Shown here: positions 20,963-31,197 of the stretch, one piece after another
Layout: each line of letters starts with the position of its first letter
Position numbering within the stretch: position 1 is the stretch's first letter
NCBI GenBank assembly: GCA_036924285.1
Contig: JAYKYS010000006.1
Location: 23,968,001 to 24,032,000, forward strand
Source of the DNA: Asterella californica
Taxonomy: Eukaryota; Streptophyta; Marchantiopsida; Marchantiales; Aytoniaceae
Direction of reading: 5' to 3'
Length of the DNA stretch: 64,000 nucleotides
The notes under the pieces: model-generated
What the model was told of the DNA's origin: nothing
Database searches by the model: none
Seen by the model: the letters and a program-made list of their open reading frames with translations, nothing else
Translations under genes and position numbers: made by a program

Positions 20963-22309
20963 TTGGATCTTGGGCGCTATTTGAGTTCATTGGAAAGGCA
21001 AGAAGGCTGGTCTGATGCAGATTTCAAGAGGATCCGTAGAACAGCTTATGGGTACTTTTTATATGGAGGACATCTATGGAAGCGCCCTAAGCTACAAGGA
21101 GGTGTACCACAGCGGGTGGTATGTGACCTAGAATTGCAGCAGAAGCTGATCAAGGAGTTCTATGAGAGTCTATGGGCCGGTCATAGAGGAGTTTAGGCTA
21201 CATTTGCCAAGATAAAGGAGAAGTATTGGTGGAAGGGTATGTATAAGGATGTAGTGCAGTTTGTTTCATCCTGTATACCTTGCCAGATGTATTCCAACGT
21301 ACGTCATCGTGATGGATTGGATCCTACTTATCCTTTAGCCATTCATTACAAATGGGTAGTTGATCTGGTAACTATGCCATTTGGACTTGGACAAATGAGG
21401 TATCTAGTCTTGGCTAGAGAAGATCTATCTAACCAAGTCGAAGGCCGTGCCCTGAGGACAAAGACCACTGCTAGTGTCTGCCGCTTTCTACTTGAAGATG
21501 TTATTTGTAGGTATGGGTGTGTGGGAAAGATCACTGCAGATAGGGGTGAGCTGGATTCACAAGAAGCAGTTGAGTTCTTCAAGCGATTGGGAATCAAGCT
21601 GGCATTAACCACTGCTTACAATCCTGAAGGGAATGACAAGAGCGAACGAGGTCATCCGCCAATCATCAAAGCTTTGGTAAAAGCTTGCAAGGGTAAGATC
21701 CGTGAATGGCCTAGACTGCTACCATTTGCTTTATGGGTAGATCGTACAACTCATAGTACCGTTACAGGTTACATGCCAGCAGAGTTGATACTAGGACAGA
21801 AACCTGTGATGCCAATTGAGGAGGTTGTGCCTACTTGGAATGTTTTGCCATGGGAAGATGGTAGAAGTACGGAGGATCTTCTTGCATTAAGGATCCAGCA
21901 GTTAGAACGAAGACCTGAGGATGTTGCCAAAGCTGTCGAAAGATTAAAGATTGCTAGGGAGAGAAACAAAGACAGATTTGATAGAACGCATAGATTACGA
22001 CCCAAACCAGTTAAAGAAGGTGATTGGGTGTTAGTCTATGATAGTAGTCTTGATAATCAGCATAGCACTATCAGGAAGTTCTCCAAGAGATGGTTTGGAC
22101 CTTATGTGGTGTTAGAAGTTTATGATAATGCCACATACTCCTTGAGAGAGTTAGATGGTGCAGTGCTCAAGATACCAGTCGTAGGAAAGAGAATCAAGCT
22201 CTTTAGGAGGAGAGGGGAGGACCAGAACGTTGCAGAGTTTACAGAGGATGAAGCTGAAGACTCAATGCAGATTGAAGATGAGTTTGAAGCCGAAGCTGAA
22301 GAGTCTTGA
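20963..22309 (+). pseudogene. B integrase (one nonsense codon)
   Basis: The integrase zinc domain shows YESLWAGHRG and CIPCQMY (CX2C); the first His of HHCC is Tyr here, while E1 keeps His. A TAG at 21194-21196 stands where E1 has a Trp codon. The catalytic core has WVVDLVTMP (first Asp), ITADRGELD (second Asp) and GNDKSERGH (Glu), with 34 residues between the last two by my count. The C-terminal module RKFSKRWFGPYVV is the GPY/F type. It ends in an acidic tail (EDEFEAEAEES) at TGA 22307; no chromodomain is visible. Confidence 0.88.
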
Positions 22310-22317
22310 TCTGGATG

Positions 22318-22337
22318 GCACATACCGGAGGATGTGC
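22318..22337 (+). promoter_or_regulatory. Conserved RNA hairpin before the PPT of B
   Basis: GCACAT and ATGTGC form a perfect 6-bp stem around the 8-base loop ACCGGAGG. E1 has the same loop with the stem GTGCAT/ATGCAC, so two base pairs change on both sides. It lies 18 bp upstream of the 3' LTR. Confidence 0.65.
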
Positions 22338-22343
22338 AGGTTC

Positions 22344-22355
22344 AGAGGGGGTGGA
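22344..22355 (+). promoter_or_regulatory. Polypurine tract of B
   Basis: AGAGGGGGTGGA directly precedes the 3' LTR (TGTCGCG at 22356). The E1 equivalent is AGAAGGGGTGGA. Confidence 0.85.
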
Positions 22356-23602
22356 TGTCGCGCTACTTGACGGCTACATGTTATATTTCTACTCCGACGC
22401 TTGAGTTTAGTAGTTCTAGAAGTTAGCTTATATTACTTCTAGTCGTTTATGTATATGTTTGACACCTTTGCATACGGTGTTAACACTATTTTGAGTCTTA
22501 GTAGGTTGATTACCATGTTGATAGGGCTTAAGCTCATGGGTTGTATTTGCGTGTCGCCCATGCACGCTTTCTAGCTGATTTAAGTTATTTTTCGGGGCTG
22601 CGTGTCGTTTTAAGTAATTTAAGTTTTACGCTGGCACTCTAGGGGGCTTGACGTGGTAGCCTATGAGTAAAACTAAGTTGCCACGTGGTTTAGGGTACTA
22701 AAGGACAACCAAGTGGAGCTATGAACTCCCATTGGTCCATTTTTGTCTTTTGTTAAACTCTAAATTTAGAAACAGAGCTCTAGAGTGGAGTTCGAGCATT
22801 TGGTGAGGGATCCTCGAAATCTGAGAGCACAGGGAGAGAGGTCTCGTCATGCCAAGCACTTCCAGTGAAAATTTCGATCGATTTGAGTCAATAAAGACGG
22901 AGTTATGAGCAATTGGATTTAGGGTTTTCAGTTGTCACTCGCAGCAGATTTGAGGAAATTGCTTCAAAACTTCGAGGTTGTGTTCTCCGCCAGCAGGGCT
23001 ACGATTGCACAAAAAGTTTCATATCGATTGAGCAACTGAGTAATTCAGGGCGGCCGCTGAAGCTGAGGGGGTCTGAAAAGCTCTTAATCTAGAGCAGCGA
23101 CTTCAGAGGAGGAGATCTACAGTTCTGTGTACATTCAGGAGTCCCAACTTCACAAGGATGTTCAGCACCCTGTAGATTGCAAATCCTGTAAGAAACTTCG
23201 AAATTGATCGAGCCAAACTCCTGTTATAGGTTGAAATAGCCAGCTAGGTACCAGAAATTGCCGTAGTTTTCTTGCTCAAAACTTTTCTGTTCATATCTCC
23301 GTGTCAGAATTTGATCTCAGGCTGAAATTTCGTCTGTGAGTTCAGTAGTACCTCATTTGCATGTAGGGGAAGTTTAGAGGTCTAAACCTTCATAGTTTTC
23401 CTCTCCGTGAGTGTCAAAGTTCACCGCCGAATCCTATTACTGCCAGCTAGACCTGAATTTCGCCTTCTGGGTATATTACTAGATCTTACACATCTGTGTG
23501 AGTGTTTATAGTCCCTGTTGTAACCTGAAAGCCAACCTCTTGAGTGAACAACTATAGTCAGAAGCCCGGCGCTTTCCTAGGTAGACAGATTACACTCCGA
23601 CA
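22356..23602 (+). repeat. 3' LTR of B
   Basis: It is nearly identical to 15130-16398 and has the same termini. It lacks about 28 bp after 22910 present in the 5' LTR and keeps AATCTGAGAGCACA near 22815. Confidence 0.92.
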
Positions 23603-24258
23603 TCAGAATCTTAATTTACTCTTTTCATCTTGTTTTCTCTTGTTTGGATTTTCTTATCTTCCCCATCTTCTCTCATCTTCCCCATCTTCTTACCTTCTTC
23701 TAGTGAGCTTCCGAGACTTCTATTGAGCTTCCGTGAAGGTGAATGTCATTGTAGTGCTGGAGGAAGACTATTTCCGTAGGCAGAAGCCTGGGAAGGCTAC
23801 AGGGGGCATACACCCTGTGATTAATCTAACCCGTTGGAATGTGAGTGTGAGAATAAGGTGTAATGACCGTTACTAGTCGACTTCTGCGAAGCAGTACAAT
23901 CTTCTGGAGGTGTGAGAAGACGAGCTGAACCCCCAGAAGACGAGAATCACTTCAGGAAGACGGTATCGAGAAGACCGGAAGAAGCAACCTAGAAGCAGGA
24001 AGATCGTCTTCCCGAGCTTCCCTGTGAATAATTGTGTGATATTTTAGTTGGTAGTTGTTTGTCTAGTTCCAGAGCACCATGTGGCGTGTCTGGAAGACGT
24101 GTGGTTTTGTGAGAAGACGGGCTTTTTAGGCAAAACCCGTGTGTTTGTGTGTTTGAACAGATCATAGAACTTAGAGCAGCGATTACTTACGTAAATCCTA
24201 TGTGGGAACGATATCTTTTATACTAAATGGGCAAAAGGAGTAATCCTGCGTCACTACA
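23603..24258 (+). repeat. 3' end of the C3 LTR
   Basis: It resumes C3 after B. GAAGAC and GTCTTC are again dense (23880-24120). From 24110 on, the sequence matches the end of the C2 5' LTR (7650-7797), including GGCAAAACCCGTGTGTTTG and the terminus CACTACA. Confidence 0.85.
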
Positions 24259-24549
24259 GCCAACCTGAAAGTTCATCTTCTGAACCAGAAGGACAAGCGG
24301 AAGCAACCTACGGCTTCTCGGCCAAACCTTTGGTGCAACCTTTGTAACTCTTCCGGGCACACCAGAGATCAGTGTACGCAGGACCAAGCTGTCAACTGGG
24401 CACGATGGGAAGAAGACGATGAGAGATACCTACACGATCCGAGTGGAGAAACCTGCTATAAGATCGAGACGATACAACCCTTCACTCCTACGCCTCCCGC
24501 CCAATATAATCGTTATGTACCTAAGGATAGAGCTAGCAATGTACAGACC
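24259..24549 (+). pseudogene. C2 gag continued: first zinc knuckle
   Basis: After C3, the gag frame reads ANLKVHLLNQKDKRK and then the zinc knuckle CNLCNSSGHTRDQC (24334-24375, CX2CX4HX4C). It is interrupted by D1 at 24550; the 4-bp duplication GACC lies at 24546-24549 and 33507-33510. Confidence 0.85.
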
Positions 24550-25469
24550 TGTAAACCCTCCGCGGTCCTATCGATCAACTACCCCCCCCCCCCCGATCTC
24601 TCAACCTCCACGATCGTCATCCACGAATCTGCAACATGTCGGGCCTGTCTCTCACTCAGGGGTCACCTCTGATGGCTTTGATGGAAGCACACCATGAACT
24701 TGAAGAGAAAATGCTGAGTTCACTCATTCATACACCCACAAACTTATCCACTAAAAATCTCCTTAAACACATCAACTAAAATCCTCCATTCTAACGACGT
24801 CTCTCAAGTTCTCACATGCTAAAAATATCCCACACTCTCTATATTACTCAAGTTGTCATTACGACAATGTGAAAACAAGGATGAGGAGCTCTTTTCTACT
24901 CCTCTATTTATACATTCTAGGTTTTTACTTTGGTACCCTCCGGTAACTCAGCCGTAACTACTTTTACCGGGTTTTACTAAGATATTACTTAAGGTAAAAG
25001 CATTGATCACATGGGCTTTTTACCTTTTCACATGGGCTTATTCCTTCAAAGTCAACAACTTCTAGAAGGATTCTGGAATATTCTCAAGGAATCTCGAATT
25101 TCCACCCCCCTCTACACTAGGACCCACTAAAAAGGAAACATGTGGAATCTCTTCTTGTTTTTAATGCCCACAAAGTCCACAACTTTAATCCAACCACTAA
25201 TATCAAGTCAAAAAGGAGATAAGGGATACTTTCCACCCCCTTTCTACCTTTTAGACAAGATGACAAGATAGTAGTGCTCACTCTTTAGCAAATATCTGAA
25301 TTCTGCCAAAAGTACAGCTAAGTTTAACCATAACTAACTTTTAGCTAGTCATGACTAACTTGATACCTCCTTAAAGTACTTTGGCAACCAATAAACATTC
25401 TCAACACTTAGTTATAACTAAACACCTTACTAATAGACAAACTTCCTATGTGTAACATAGGTCGTTACA
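24550..25469 (-). repeat. 3' LTR of D1
   Basis: On the minus strand the LTR reads TGTAACGACC...GGGTTTACA. The TATA box equivalent is at 24904-24912. It contains a long poly-C run near 24585-24595. Confidence 0.93.
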
Positions 25470-25480
25470 TTTTACCCCCG
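25470..25480 (-). promoter_or_regulatory. Polypurine tract of D1
   Basis: On the minus strand CGGGGGTAAAA immediately precedes the 3' LTR. The same tract is at 53537-53547 in D2. Confidence 0.85.
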
Positions 25481-25584
25481 GACTAAATTTTCGCTCCGTC
25501 CTCGGAGTGAAGAGAGAACTTTCGTCGATGAAACAACTTCAACTTGTCATGGTTGACCCGATCGAATCTCCTTCCTCCCAGCTC

Positions 25585-28500
25585 CTAAAGGTCATATGTG
25601 AAGTTGCTCCACACCTTATCTACAACAAAAGGACCAAAATATCTCGGAAGAAACTTCTTCCTAGCCCTCTTGAATCTGATAGCATCATACAACATAACCC
25701 AATCTCCGACTTGAAAAGCTTTTACCTCCCTCTTGCCCAACCGTTTGTCGTAACTCTTCTTTTGATACGCCTGAGCTCGTTCCATCCGGATCATTGCTAC
25801 CGCTCGGGTCTCTTCCAACTCCATGAGTTGCTCCTTTCTTGATCTGACCACGTCTTCTCCTCTCGACCTCTTCAACTTTCGTTGAATAGTTTGAAAAGTA
25901 TCCAATTCAAATTGGATCGGCAACTTGGACTCCACTCCATAAACCAGTCGAAATAGGGAGTACCCAGTAGAAGTCTTTGTTGTCGTTCGATACTCCCATA
26001 AGATGGCATGTAGCCTCTTATCCCAAGTATGTTTCGCAGTCTCAACACCAGCATCTTTGGCGAGCATCATACAAAGTGTAAGATTGGTCTTCTCCGCAAG
26101 ACCATTAGCATTTGGTTTGTATGAGGTCGTTACTCGTGGCTTGATAGAAAAGTGTTGTAGCATAGTAGTAGTCATGCTCCCTACAAACTCTCCTCCTCTA
26201 TCCGAGACCAACTCTAACGGACATCCAAATCTTGTGATGATCCTCTCCCATAAGAATCTACTGACTTCTGTTTCATTGGTCTCTCTCAAAGGTCTAGCCT
26301 CTACCCACTTGGTACAATAGTCAGTGGCGACTACAATGTATCTATTGCCTCGAGGTGTCTTATTAAGAGGACCTACAAAGTCAATACCCCACTTCTCAAA
26401 TGGTCCTAACACGGGAATTGATCTTAACGGAGGTGTTCTAGTAGACTTCAGAGCAAATGCTTGACATACGTCGCAAGTTTTGCAATAGTCTAAACACTCT
26501 TTGAAAATCCCTCTCCAGTGGTAACCCGCATCCAAAATCTTGAAGGCTGTTATCTTACCAGCAAAGTGACCTCCGCAAACAGTTCCGTTGTGAAACTCGT
26601 GCATTAGCTTGAATGCCTCCTTCTGACCAACTGCTCTCCTTAGTAACCCATCTGCTCCTTGATGAAACAGAATTCCCTCTACCATGGTGTAAGGTTTGCA
26701 TCTCTTGATCAACGCGTTACGTTCTCGGGTATGCATACCTTCCGGAAAAGAGCCATCTGCAAGGAAACTCCAGATTTCCTTATACTCGTCCGGTATCTCC
26801 TCAATGCTTGTGATGGTCATCAGATGCTCGTCTGGAAACGAATCGTCAAATGGTTCTTCTCCCTCATCATCATAAGCCCTCGACAAAAGATCAGCATTCG
26901 CATGCTTTTTCCCTGGTCTATCTTCGATCACATAATCGTATTCTGTTAGAAGGATCTTCCAACGAGCAATACGACCTTCGGCATTAGGCTTATTAAAGAT
27001 ATACTTTAAAGCCTTGTGATCTGTGACTATGGAAAATTTCCCTCCTAGCAAGTAATGTCGGAATTTCTTCAATCCAAAGATCACCGCTAATCCTTCTCGT
27101 TCAGTCACGGAGTAATTCTTCTCCGCTGGAACCATCTGCCTACTAGCATAAGCTATAGGATGATCATGCCCATCTCCATCTAGCTGACTTAATGTACATC
27201 CGATTGCTACATTGGAGGCATCCGTATACAGAATAAATGTTTTACTCCACTCAGGTTTAGCAAGTATAGGAGCTGTCACCAATGCCTTTTTCAGCTCCTC
27301 AAATGCTTTCTTTGCCTTCTGATCATGCACTATCAAGTCAAAATCAACTCCCATCTTCATGTACATAGTCAAAGCTATTGCTTTGTTTGAGAAGGAAAAG
27401 ACAAACCTACGATAATATCCAACCATGCAAAGAAACTGCCTCAACTTTGTCAAGTTGATCGGAAATGGAAGATCCACAATCTTCTTCACCTTCTCAGGAT
27501 CTACCGCAATCCCATTCTTGGAAATGATGTGCCCTAACAGCAGACCTTCTTCGCAGCCAAAGATGCACTTCTCTGGATTTAGAGAAGCGTTGGCTTGCTC
27601 CAATCGCTGCAAAACTTTGATCACATGATCAAAGTGGTCCTCTTTTCGTCCGTACACACAGAAATCGTCTATGAAATCCCGAACAAACTTTCCTATGAAT
27701 GGTTCGAACACCTTGTTCATGAACCTCTGGAACGTGGCCGGAGCATTGCACAGTCCGAATGGCATCACTCGAAATGCAAATGTTCCCCAAGGAGTAGTGA
27801 AAGTAGTCAACTGCTGGTACTCCTGTGCTATCTTGATCTGGTTGTATCCACTATAACCATCACCAAAGCTGTACCACTCATGACCGGCAACTTCCTCCAA
27901 AATCTCATCTATAAATGGTAGAGGATAATAGTCCTTCTTGGTAACTGCATTCAACTTCTTATAGTCTATGCACACCCGCAGCTTACCATTCTTCTTCTTG
28001 ACAATCACAATGGGTGAAACCCATTCTGAGTTCTCCACCTCATAGATGAAACTCGCCTCCTTCAACTTGTCTATCTCCTCCTTGACCATCATTGCTGTTG
28101 TAGGATTGACCCTTCTCTGCTTCTGTCGAACTGGTCTTGCGTTCTCCTCCAATTCGATTCGATGAGTCTCGAGAGTCACCTCCTTCAAATCCTTGTAGTT
28201 GAAAGCAAACACATGGATATATTTTTGAAATATATCTAGGAATCTATTTTTCTCCTCTTGAGTGACATTGATACCAAACTTCAAGGTAGAGAGTCTTCTC
28301 ACAATCTCTACCTCACTCAACTCTTTTTTGTCGGGATCTTTCTCCACTGCTGGTCGAGGCAACAAGTCAATAGCACTAAGCTGATGTAATGATTCATCTC
28401 GACCAAATCCTTCGTCCTCAGACGAGGATTCTTGATCATAAGAATCTCCGGTATCTATTTCTGAGACACTCTGATCGTCCTCCGTATCAGATTCCCAGTA

Positions 28501-30369
28501 GTCACTAGTGGGTCTATCAGAGTCAGAAGTCACAACTCCAACACCCGAGAGAGGAACTATCACTCTATGATCTCTAGGCCCAATCCGTAAGTATCCCTTG
28601 TGCCACCTATCAGTGGTGCGCACAGCTCTCAACCAAGGCCTACCTAGGAGCAAGTCATAACTAGAGTCCTTTAACACTTGAAAGGACATCAATGTTTGAA
28701 CTCCCATCACGGACACGACCACCTTCTCTAACACACCAAGAGGTCTTACCCGTTGCTTGTTAGTCATCCCCACGACAATGCTAGCCGGGCGAGTTGGTTC
28801 CATCCCCAACTTCTTCATCAACCTCTCCGATATGGCGTTTACAGCCGACCCTCCATCCACCAATACGTCAGAGACGTAGTGACCATTCAACCGGACTTCA
28901 ATCTTTGAAGCCCTAGTGCATACCTCTGAAGCATGCACATCCACCACACCCACTCCCACTGACTTTGAGGTCTTACTCTTGGGTTTCTTCTTCTTGCTTC
29001 TCTTAGAACTCAGTCCTCCTCTGAGTTCCCTTCGTAAGCTGGGATTAAGTGCGATCAGTTGTCCAACAGTGATGTTGGCTTTCTGAGCACCCACATCTTC
29101 AACCACATCATATCCCGCTTGGGAAGATGAAATGGTGAAATCCGCCATCCCCAGCTTCCTTCTTGGCTCCTTTGGTGTACTCGAAACATTACTGGAACGA
29201 GTACTTCTACTTGTTGACTCCTCCATGAAAACTGGTTCATCAGAAAATCGAGTTCTTTTCCTTTCTTGAGCTAAAAGCTCCACCGGTGCATGAGAAGAGT
29301 TTGAACTCTCTCCTTTCTCGTAGATGGGATCTCGCACTACATCGATAGTAGCCACTCCCTTGTCTCGTCCTTGTGATGGATTTCCTTCACCCACATTCAT
29401 TCTGACCGCTTCGACACCTCTTGCTCCGTTGTTAGGACAGTTTCGCTGGAAATGAGAACCTCCACACGTCCAACAAGTGATTCCTCCAAAGTTACCTTGG
29501 TTGCCTCCAAAGTTACCTGGATTTCCTCGGTTAGGATTGTTGTCGTAACCTCTTTGACCTCCTCCTCCACCTTTGTTTCTCCATTCTCGTAACTGCACCA
29601 CATTTATCTTGAGATCCGCAAGAGTGTCAGTGATGCTCTTCAGCTCGGCATGAAAATCAGAGGTGGCAGTAGACATCGTTGTTGGGACAAAAGGTCTTGG
29701 CACCACCGTTGGAGTAGGAGCTGACGTTGAAGCAATCACCAATTGTGATGGTGCAGGTGCGATCGTTGTGGCTACACCAGGAGTCGGAGTTGACACCAGA
29801 GCAGCATGATGAGGTTGGATGATATCTCCTTCATCCAAACTCTCTTCCATATTTGTCGCTATCTTGATGACCTCCGCTTTGGTTGCTGGCTTCTCGTACC
29901 TCACTTGGGTTCGAATTGAAGGTCTCAACCCTCCCACCAAGTTCTTGGTCAGCACTGCTCCAATCCCCGCCATCGTTAGTTCCACATTGTCTCCACTCTT
30001 CCGTAGGACCGTCCGAAACCGTTGCTCCAACTTATCCACCCTTTCGGCATATTGCCGAACTTTCTCGTCGTCACGTTGCTTCAAATGAGTAAGCTCCACC
30101 ATGAGCTTCTCATAACTCTCTTCTGGAAGAAATTCTTCGATGAGTGCATTACTCAACGTCTCCCATGTGTCCTCAACTGCACCAGGTGTCTGGCTCTTCA
30201 CTCGGTCTTCATACCACGTAAGAGCAAAATCTTCTAAAAACTCTGGCAGTAACAACACCCATTCTTCCTTCCTTCTCACGTTGTTTCCGATGCAACCCCT
30301 TTTGAAGTCTCGAACAAACGGTTCTACATCTTCATTGTCCTTCCCATGAAACACGGGTAGCTTTCCCAT
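25585..30369 (-). CDS. gag-pol: D1 Gag-Pol polyprotein (PR-RT-RH-INT)
   Basis: One 1594-codon frame from ATG 30367-30369 (in-frame TAG 10 codons upstream). Retrotransposon gag domain at residues 5-180, gap-rich Gly/Asn region, zinc knuckle CWTCGGSHFQRNC at 299-311 (one residue shorter than usual between Cys and His). Protease core near 495-580 with VLVDGGSAVN, triplet DGG instead of DSG. RT at about 735-955 with YPLPFIDEIL, MPFGLCNAPATFQR and catalytic FIDDF (899-903). RNase H at about 1045-1165 (ILYTDAS, TDHKAL, NADLLSR). Integrase: zinc domain ending CDVC (1299-1302), catalytic D1330, D1390, E1426 (DD35E), C-terminal LPRYFGPFVV. A TAG at 25585 replaces the CAG seen in D2 and removes about 34 C-terminal residues. 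No gag/pol stop or frameshift exists, so Pol level must be set post-translationally or by splicing. Confidence 0.96.
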   Translation of the reverse strand: MGKLPVFHGKDNEDVEPFVRDFKRGCIGNNVRRKEEWVLLLPEFLEDFALTWYEDRVKSQTPGAVEDTWETLSNALIEEFLPEESYEKLMVELTHLKQRDDEKVRQYAERVDKLEQRFRTVLRKSGDNVELTMAGIGAVLTKNLVGGLRPSIRTQVRYEKPATKAEVIKIATNMEESLDEGDIIQPHHAALVSTPTPGVATTIAPAPSQLVIASTSAPTPTVVPRPFVPTTMSTATSDFHAELKSITDTLADLKINVVQLREWRNKGGGGGQRGYDNNPNRGNPGNFGGNQGNFGGITCWTCGGSHFQRNCPNNGARGVEAVRMNVGEGNPSQGRDKGVATIDVVRDPIYEKGESSNSSHAPVELLAQERKRTRFSDEPVFMEESTSRSTRSSNVSSTPKEPRRKLGMADFTISSSQAGYDVVEDVGAQKANITVGQLIALNPSLRRELRGGLSSKRSKKKKPKSKTSKSVGVGVVDVHASEVCTRASKIEVRLNGHYVSDVLVDGGSAVNAISERLMKKLGMEPTRPASIVVGMTNKQRVRPLGVLEKVVVSVMGVQTLMSFQVLKDSSYDLLLGRPWLRAVRTTDRWHKGYLRIGPRDHRVIVPLSGVGVVTSDSDRPTSDYWESDTEDDQSVSEIDTGDSYDQESSSEDEGFGRDESLHQLSAIDLLPRPAVEKDPDKKELSEVEIVRRLSTLKFGINVTQEEKNRFLDIFQKYIHVFAFNYKDLKEVTLETHRIELEENARPVRQKQRRVNPTTAMMVKEEIDKLKEASFIYEVENSEWVSPIVIVKKKNGKLRVCIDYKKLNAVTKKDYYPLPFIDEILEEVAGHEWYSFGDGYSGYNQIKIAQEYQQLTTFTTPWGTFAFRVMPFGLCNAPATFQRFMNKVFEPFIGKFVRDFIDDFCVYGRKEDHFDHVIKVLQRLEQANASLNPEKCIFGCEEGLLLGHIISKNGIAVDPEKVKKIVDLPFPINLTKLRQFLCMVGYYRRFVFSFSNKAIALTMYMKMGVDFDLIVHDQKAKKAFEELKKALVTAPILAKPEWSKTFILYTDASNVAIGCTLSQLDGDGHDHPIAYASRQMVPAEKNYSVTEREGLAVIFGLKKFRHYLLGGKFSIVTDHKALKYIFNKPNAEGRIARWKILLTEYDYVIEDRPGKKHANADLLSRAYDDEGEEPFDDSFPDEHLMTITSIEEIPDEYKEIWSFLADGSFPEGMHTRERNALIKRCKPYTMVEGILFHQGADGLLRRAVGQKEAFKLMHEFHNGTVCGGHFAGKITAFKILDAGYHWRGIFKECLDYCKTCDVCQAFALKSTRTPPLRSIPVLGPFEKWGIDFVGPLNKTPRGNRYIVVATDYCTKWVEARPLRETNETEVSRFLWERIITRFGCPLELVSDRGGEFVGSMTTTMLQHFSIKPRVTTSYKPNANGLAEKTNLTLCMMLAKDAGVETAKHTWDKRLHAILWEYRTTTKTSTGYSLFRLVYGVESKLPIQFELDTFQTIQRKLKRSRGEDVVRSRKEQLMELEETRAVAMIRMERAQAYQKKSYDKRLGKREVKAFQVGDWVMLYDAIRFKRARKKFLPRYFGPFVVDKVWSNFTYDL

Positions 30370-30418
30370 CTTGTAACTACTCTTTCTACTCTTCTAATCG
30401 TCGTGCAATAACTACTCG

Positions 30419-30583
30419 CTAAAAGAGTACGAACATCACCAATTCCATTCGCGAATAATCTACCATAGGTAAAATGAAAGGAAATGGTTGTAACAACACC
30501 TCTTGTGCCATCTCTTCTCCCAAGGTAATCATGAGTCTGAGTCGCATCACCGCCTTCTCCACCATCCGAATGACGATCTCCAT
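30419..30583 (-). CDS. Small ORF of D1 overlapping the zinc-knuckle ORF (54 codons)
   Basis: The ATG (30581-30583) overlaps the stop of the preceding ORF in the form TGATG, an arrangement that allows termination-reinitiation. The product begins MEIVIRMVEKAVMRLRL and is hydrophobic or amphipathic towards the C terminus (MVDYSRMELVMFVLF). D2 keeps the identical start, length and stop (58485-58649) with one residue changed. No homology is recognised. It could be chance, since the two copies are close relatives. Confidence 0.35.
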   Translation of the reverse strand: MEIVIRMVEKAVMRLRLMITLGEEMAQEVLLQPFPFILPMVDYSRMELVMFVLF

Positions 30584-31059
30584 CACAACTCAACCGAGTC
30601 CTCTTTTGAAGTCGACAACTTCTCCGTCTCAGCTCTTTGAGTCTCGTCCAACTTCTCGACTACTGACGTAAGTAGGGCGGCCACATCGACGCACTTGTGT
30701 CCTCTTGATAGATCACCCACTCCACAACTTGGACAAGGATCTTCGCCTAGAAGATGAATTGGCGCTGGTGACGATGGACCCACTCGAAGACTTAAATCAG
30801 TAAACTCCCGCTTCCCTTTAGCTCTCTCGGTTCTGATTCTAGTTGGACAATTCACTACTTTATGTCCCAACCCTCTACAGAAATAACACCACAAGTCGGT
30901 TTCTACTCTTCTCCTCGGAGATTCTACTTGAGGTTTTGTACTAGGGTTCTCAAACTCAACGATAATCTCTTTCGAGCTCTCTCCGACGCTTACTATGACA
31001 TCTAAACCTTGAGGAAGGTTTCTAAGTCTAACTTTCCAATCTTTTGAATTTCCACTCAT
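30583..31059 (-). CDS. D1 extra 5' ORF: 158-residue zinc-knuckle protein
   Basis: It starts at ATG 31057-31059 (MSGNSKDWKV) and ends at TGA 30583-30585. The centre holds a zinc knuckle, CYFCRGLGHKVVNC (CX2CX4HX4C), followed by a basic stretch (RIRTERAKGKREF). A second possible metal site, CPSCGVGDLSRGHKC, lies near residue 113-127. The C terminus is helical and charged (VVEKLDETQRAETEKL). D2 has the same ORF (58649-59125) with only about four substitutions. A separate zinc-knuckle ORF between the 5' LTR and gag-pol, in addition to the knuckle inside Gag, is unusual. A nucleic-acid chaperone or RNA-packaging role is an inference. Confidence 0.75.
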   Translation of the reverse strand: MSGNSKDWKVRLRNLPQGLDVIVSVGESSKEIIVEFENPSTKPQVESPRRRVETDLWCYFCRGLGHKVVNCPTRIRTERAKGKREFTDLSLRVGPSSPAPIHLLGEDPCPSCGVGDLSRGHKCVDVAALLTSVVEKLDETQRAETEKLSTSKEDSVEL

Positions 31060-31197
31060 GTTGCACCTTCTCAACCATTAAGTGGACAAAATATCATAGA
31101 GGAAAATAATTCTACATTACTTTCTTAACTCTTCCGAGCTTTATATTAGAAATCGTGCATTATACATGCTATACACGAAATAAAATCTAATCTAATA

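Larger units (their letters stand above)
15130..23602 (+). mobile_element. B: full-length Ty3-type element inserted in C3
   Basis: It has two LTRs (15130-16398 and 22356-23602), a primer site, gag, protease, RT, RNase H, integrase and a PPT. The LTRs are very similar apart from two short indels (about 14 and 28 bp) and scattered substitutions. The flanks are TCGG on the left and TCAG on the right, a probable 4-bp duplication with one transition. Three in-frame TAG stops and two or three small frameshifts split the coding region, so it is no longer autonomous. Confidence 0.93.
9459..24258 (+). mobile_element. C3: solo giant LTR of family C, carrying two family B insertions
   Basis: LTR pieces at 9459-13768, 15052-15129 and 23603-24258 join into one LTR of about 5.04 kb with termini TGTGGTGCCC and CACTACA. 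It is flanked by GCCGA (9454-9458) and GCCAA (24259-24263), a 5-bp duplication with one transition, and there is no internal region, so it is a solo LTR. It sits inside C2 gag; removing it brings the gag frame together. It contains the LTR-encoded ORF (10583-12873). The inverted solo B LTR and the B element are later insertions into it. Confidence 0.85.

Noticed and set aside
25507..25842. Plus-strand frames opposite D1 gag-pol (for example 25507-25842, 27595-27921, 29819-30088)
   Set aside because: They are antisense to a strongly conserved polyprotein and recur in D2 only because the DNA is nearly identical.
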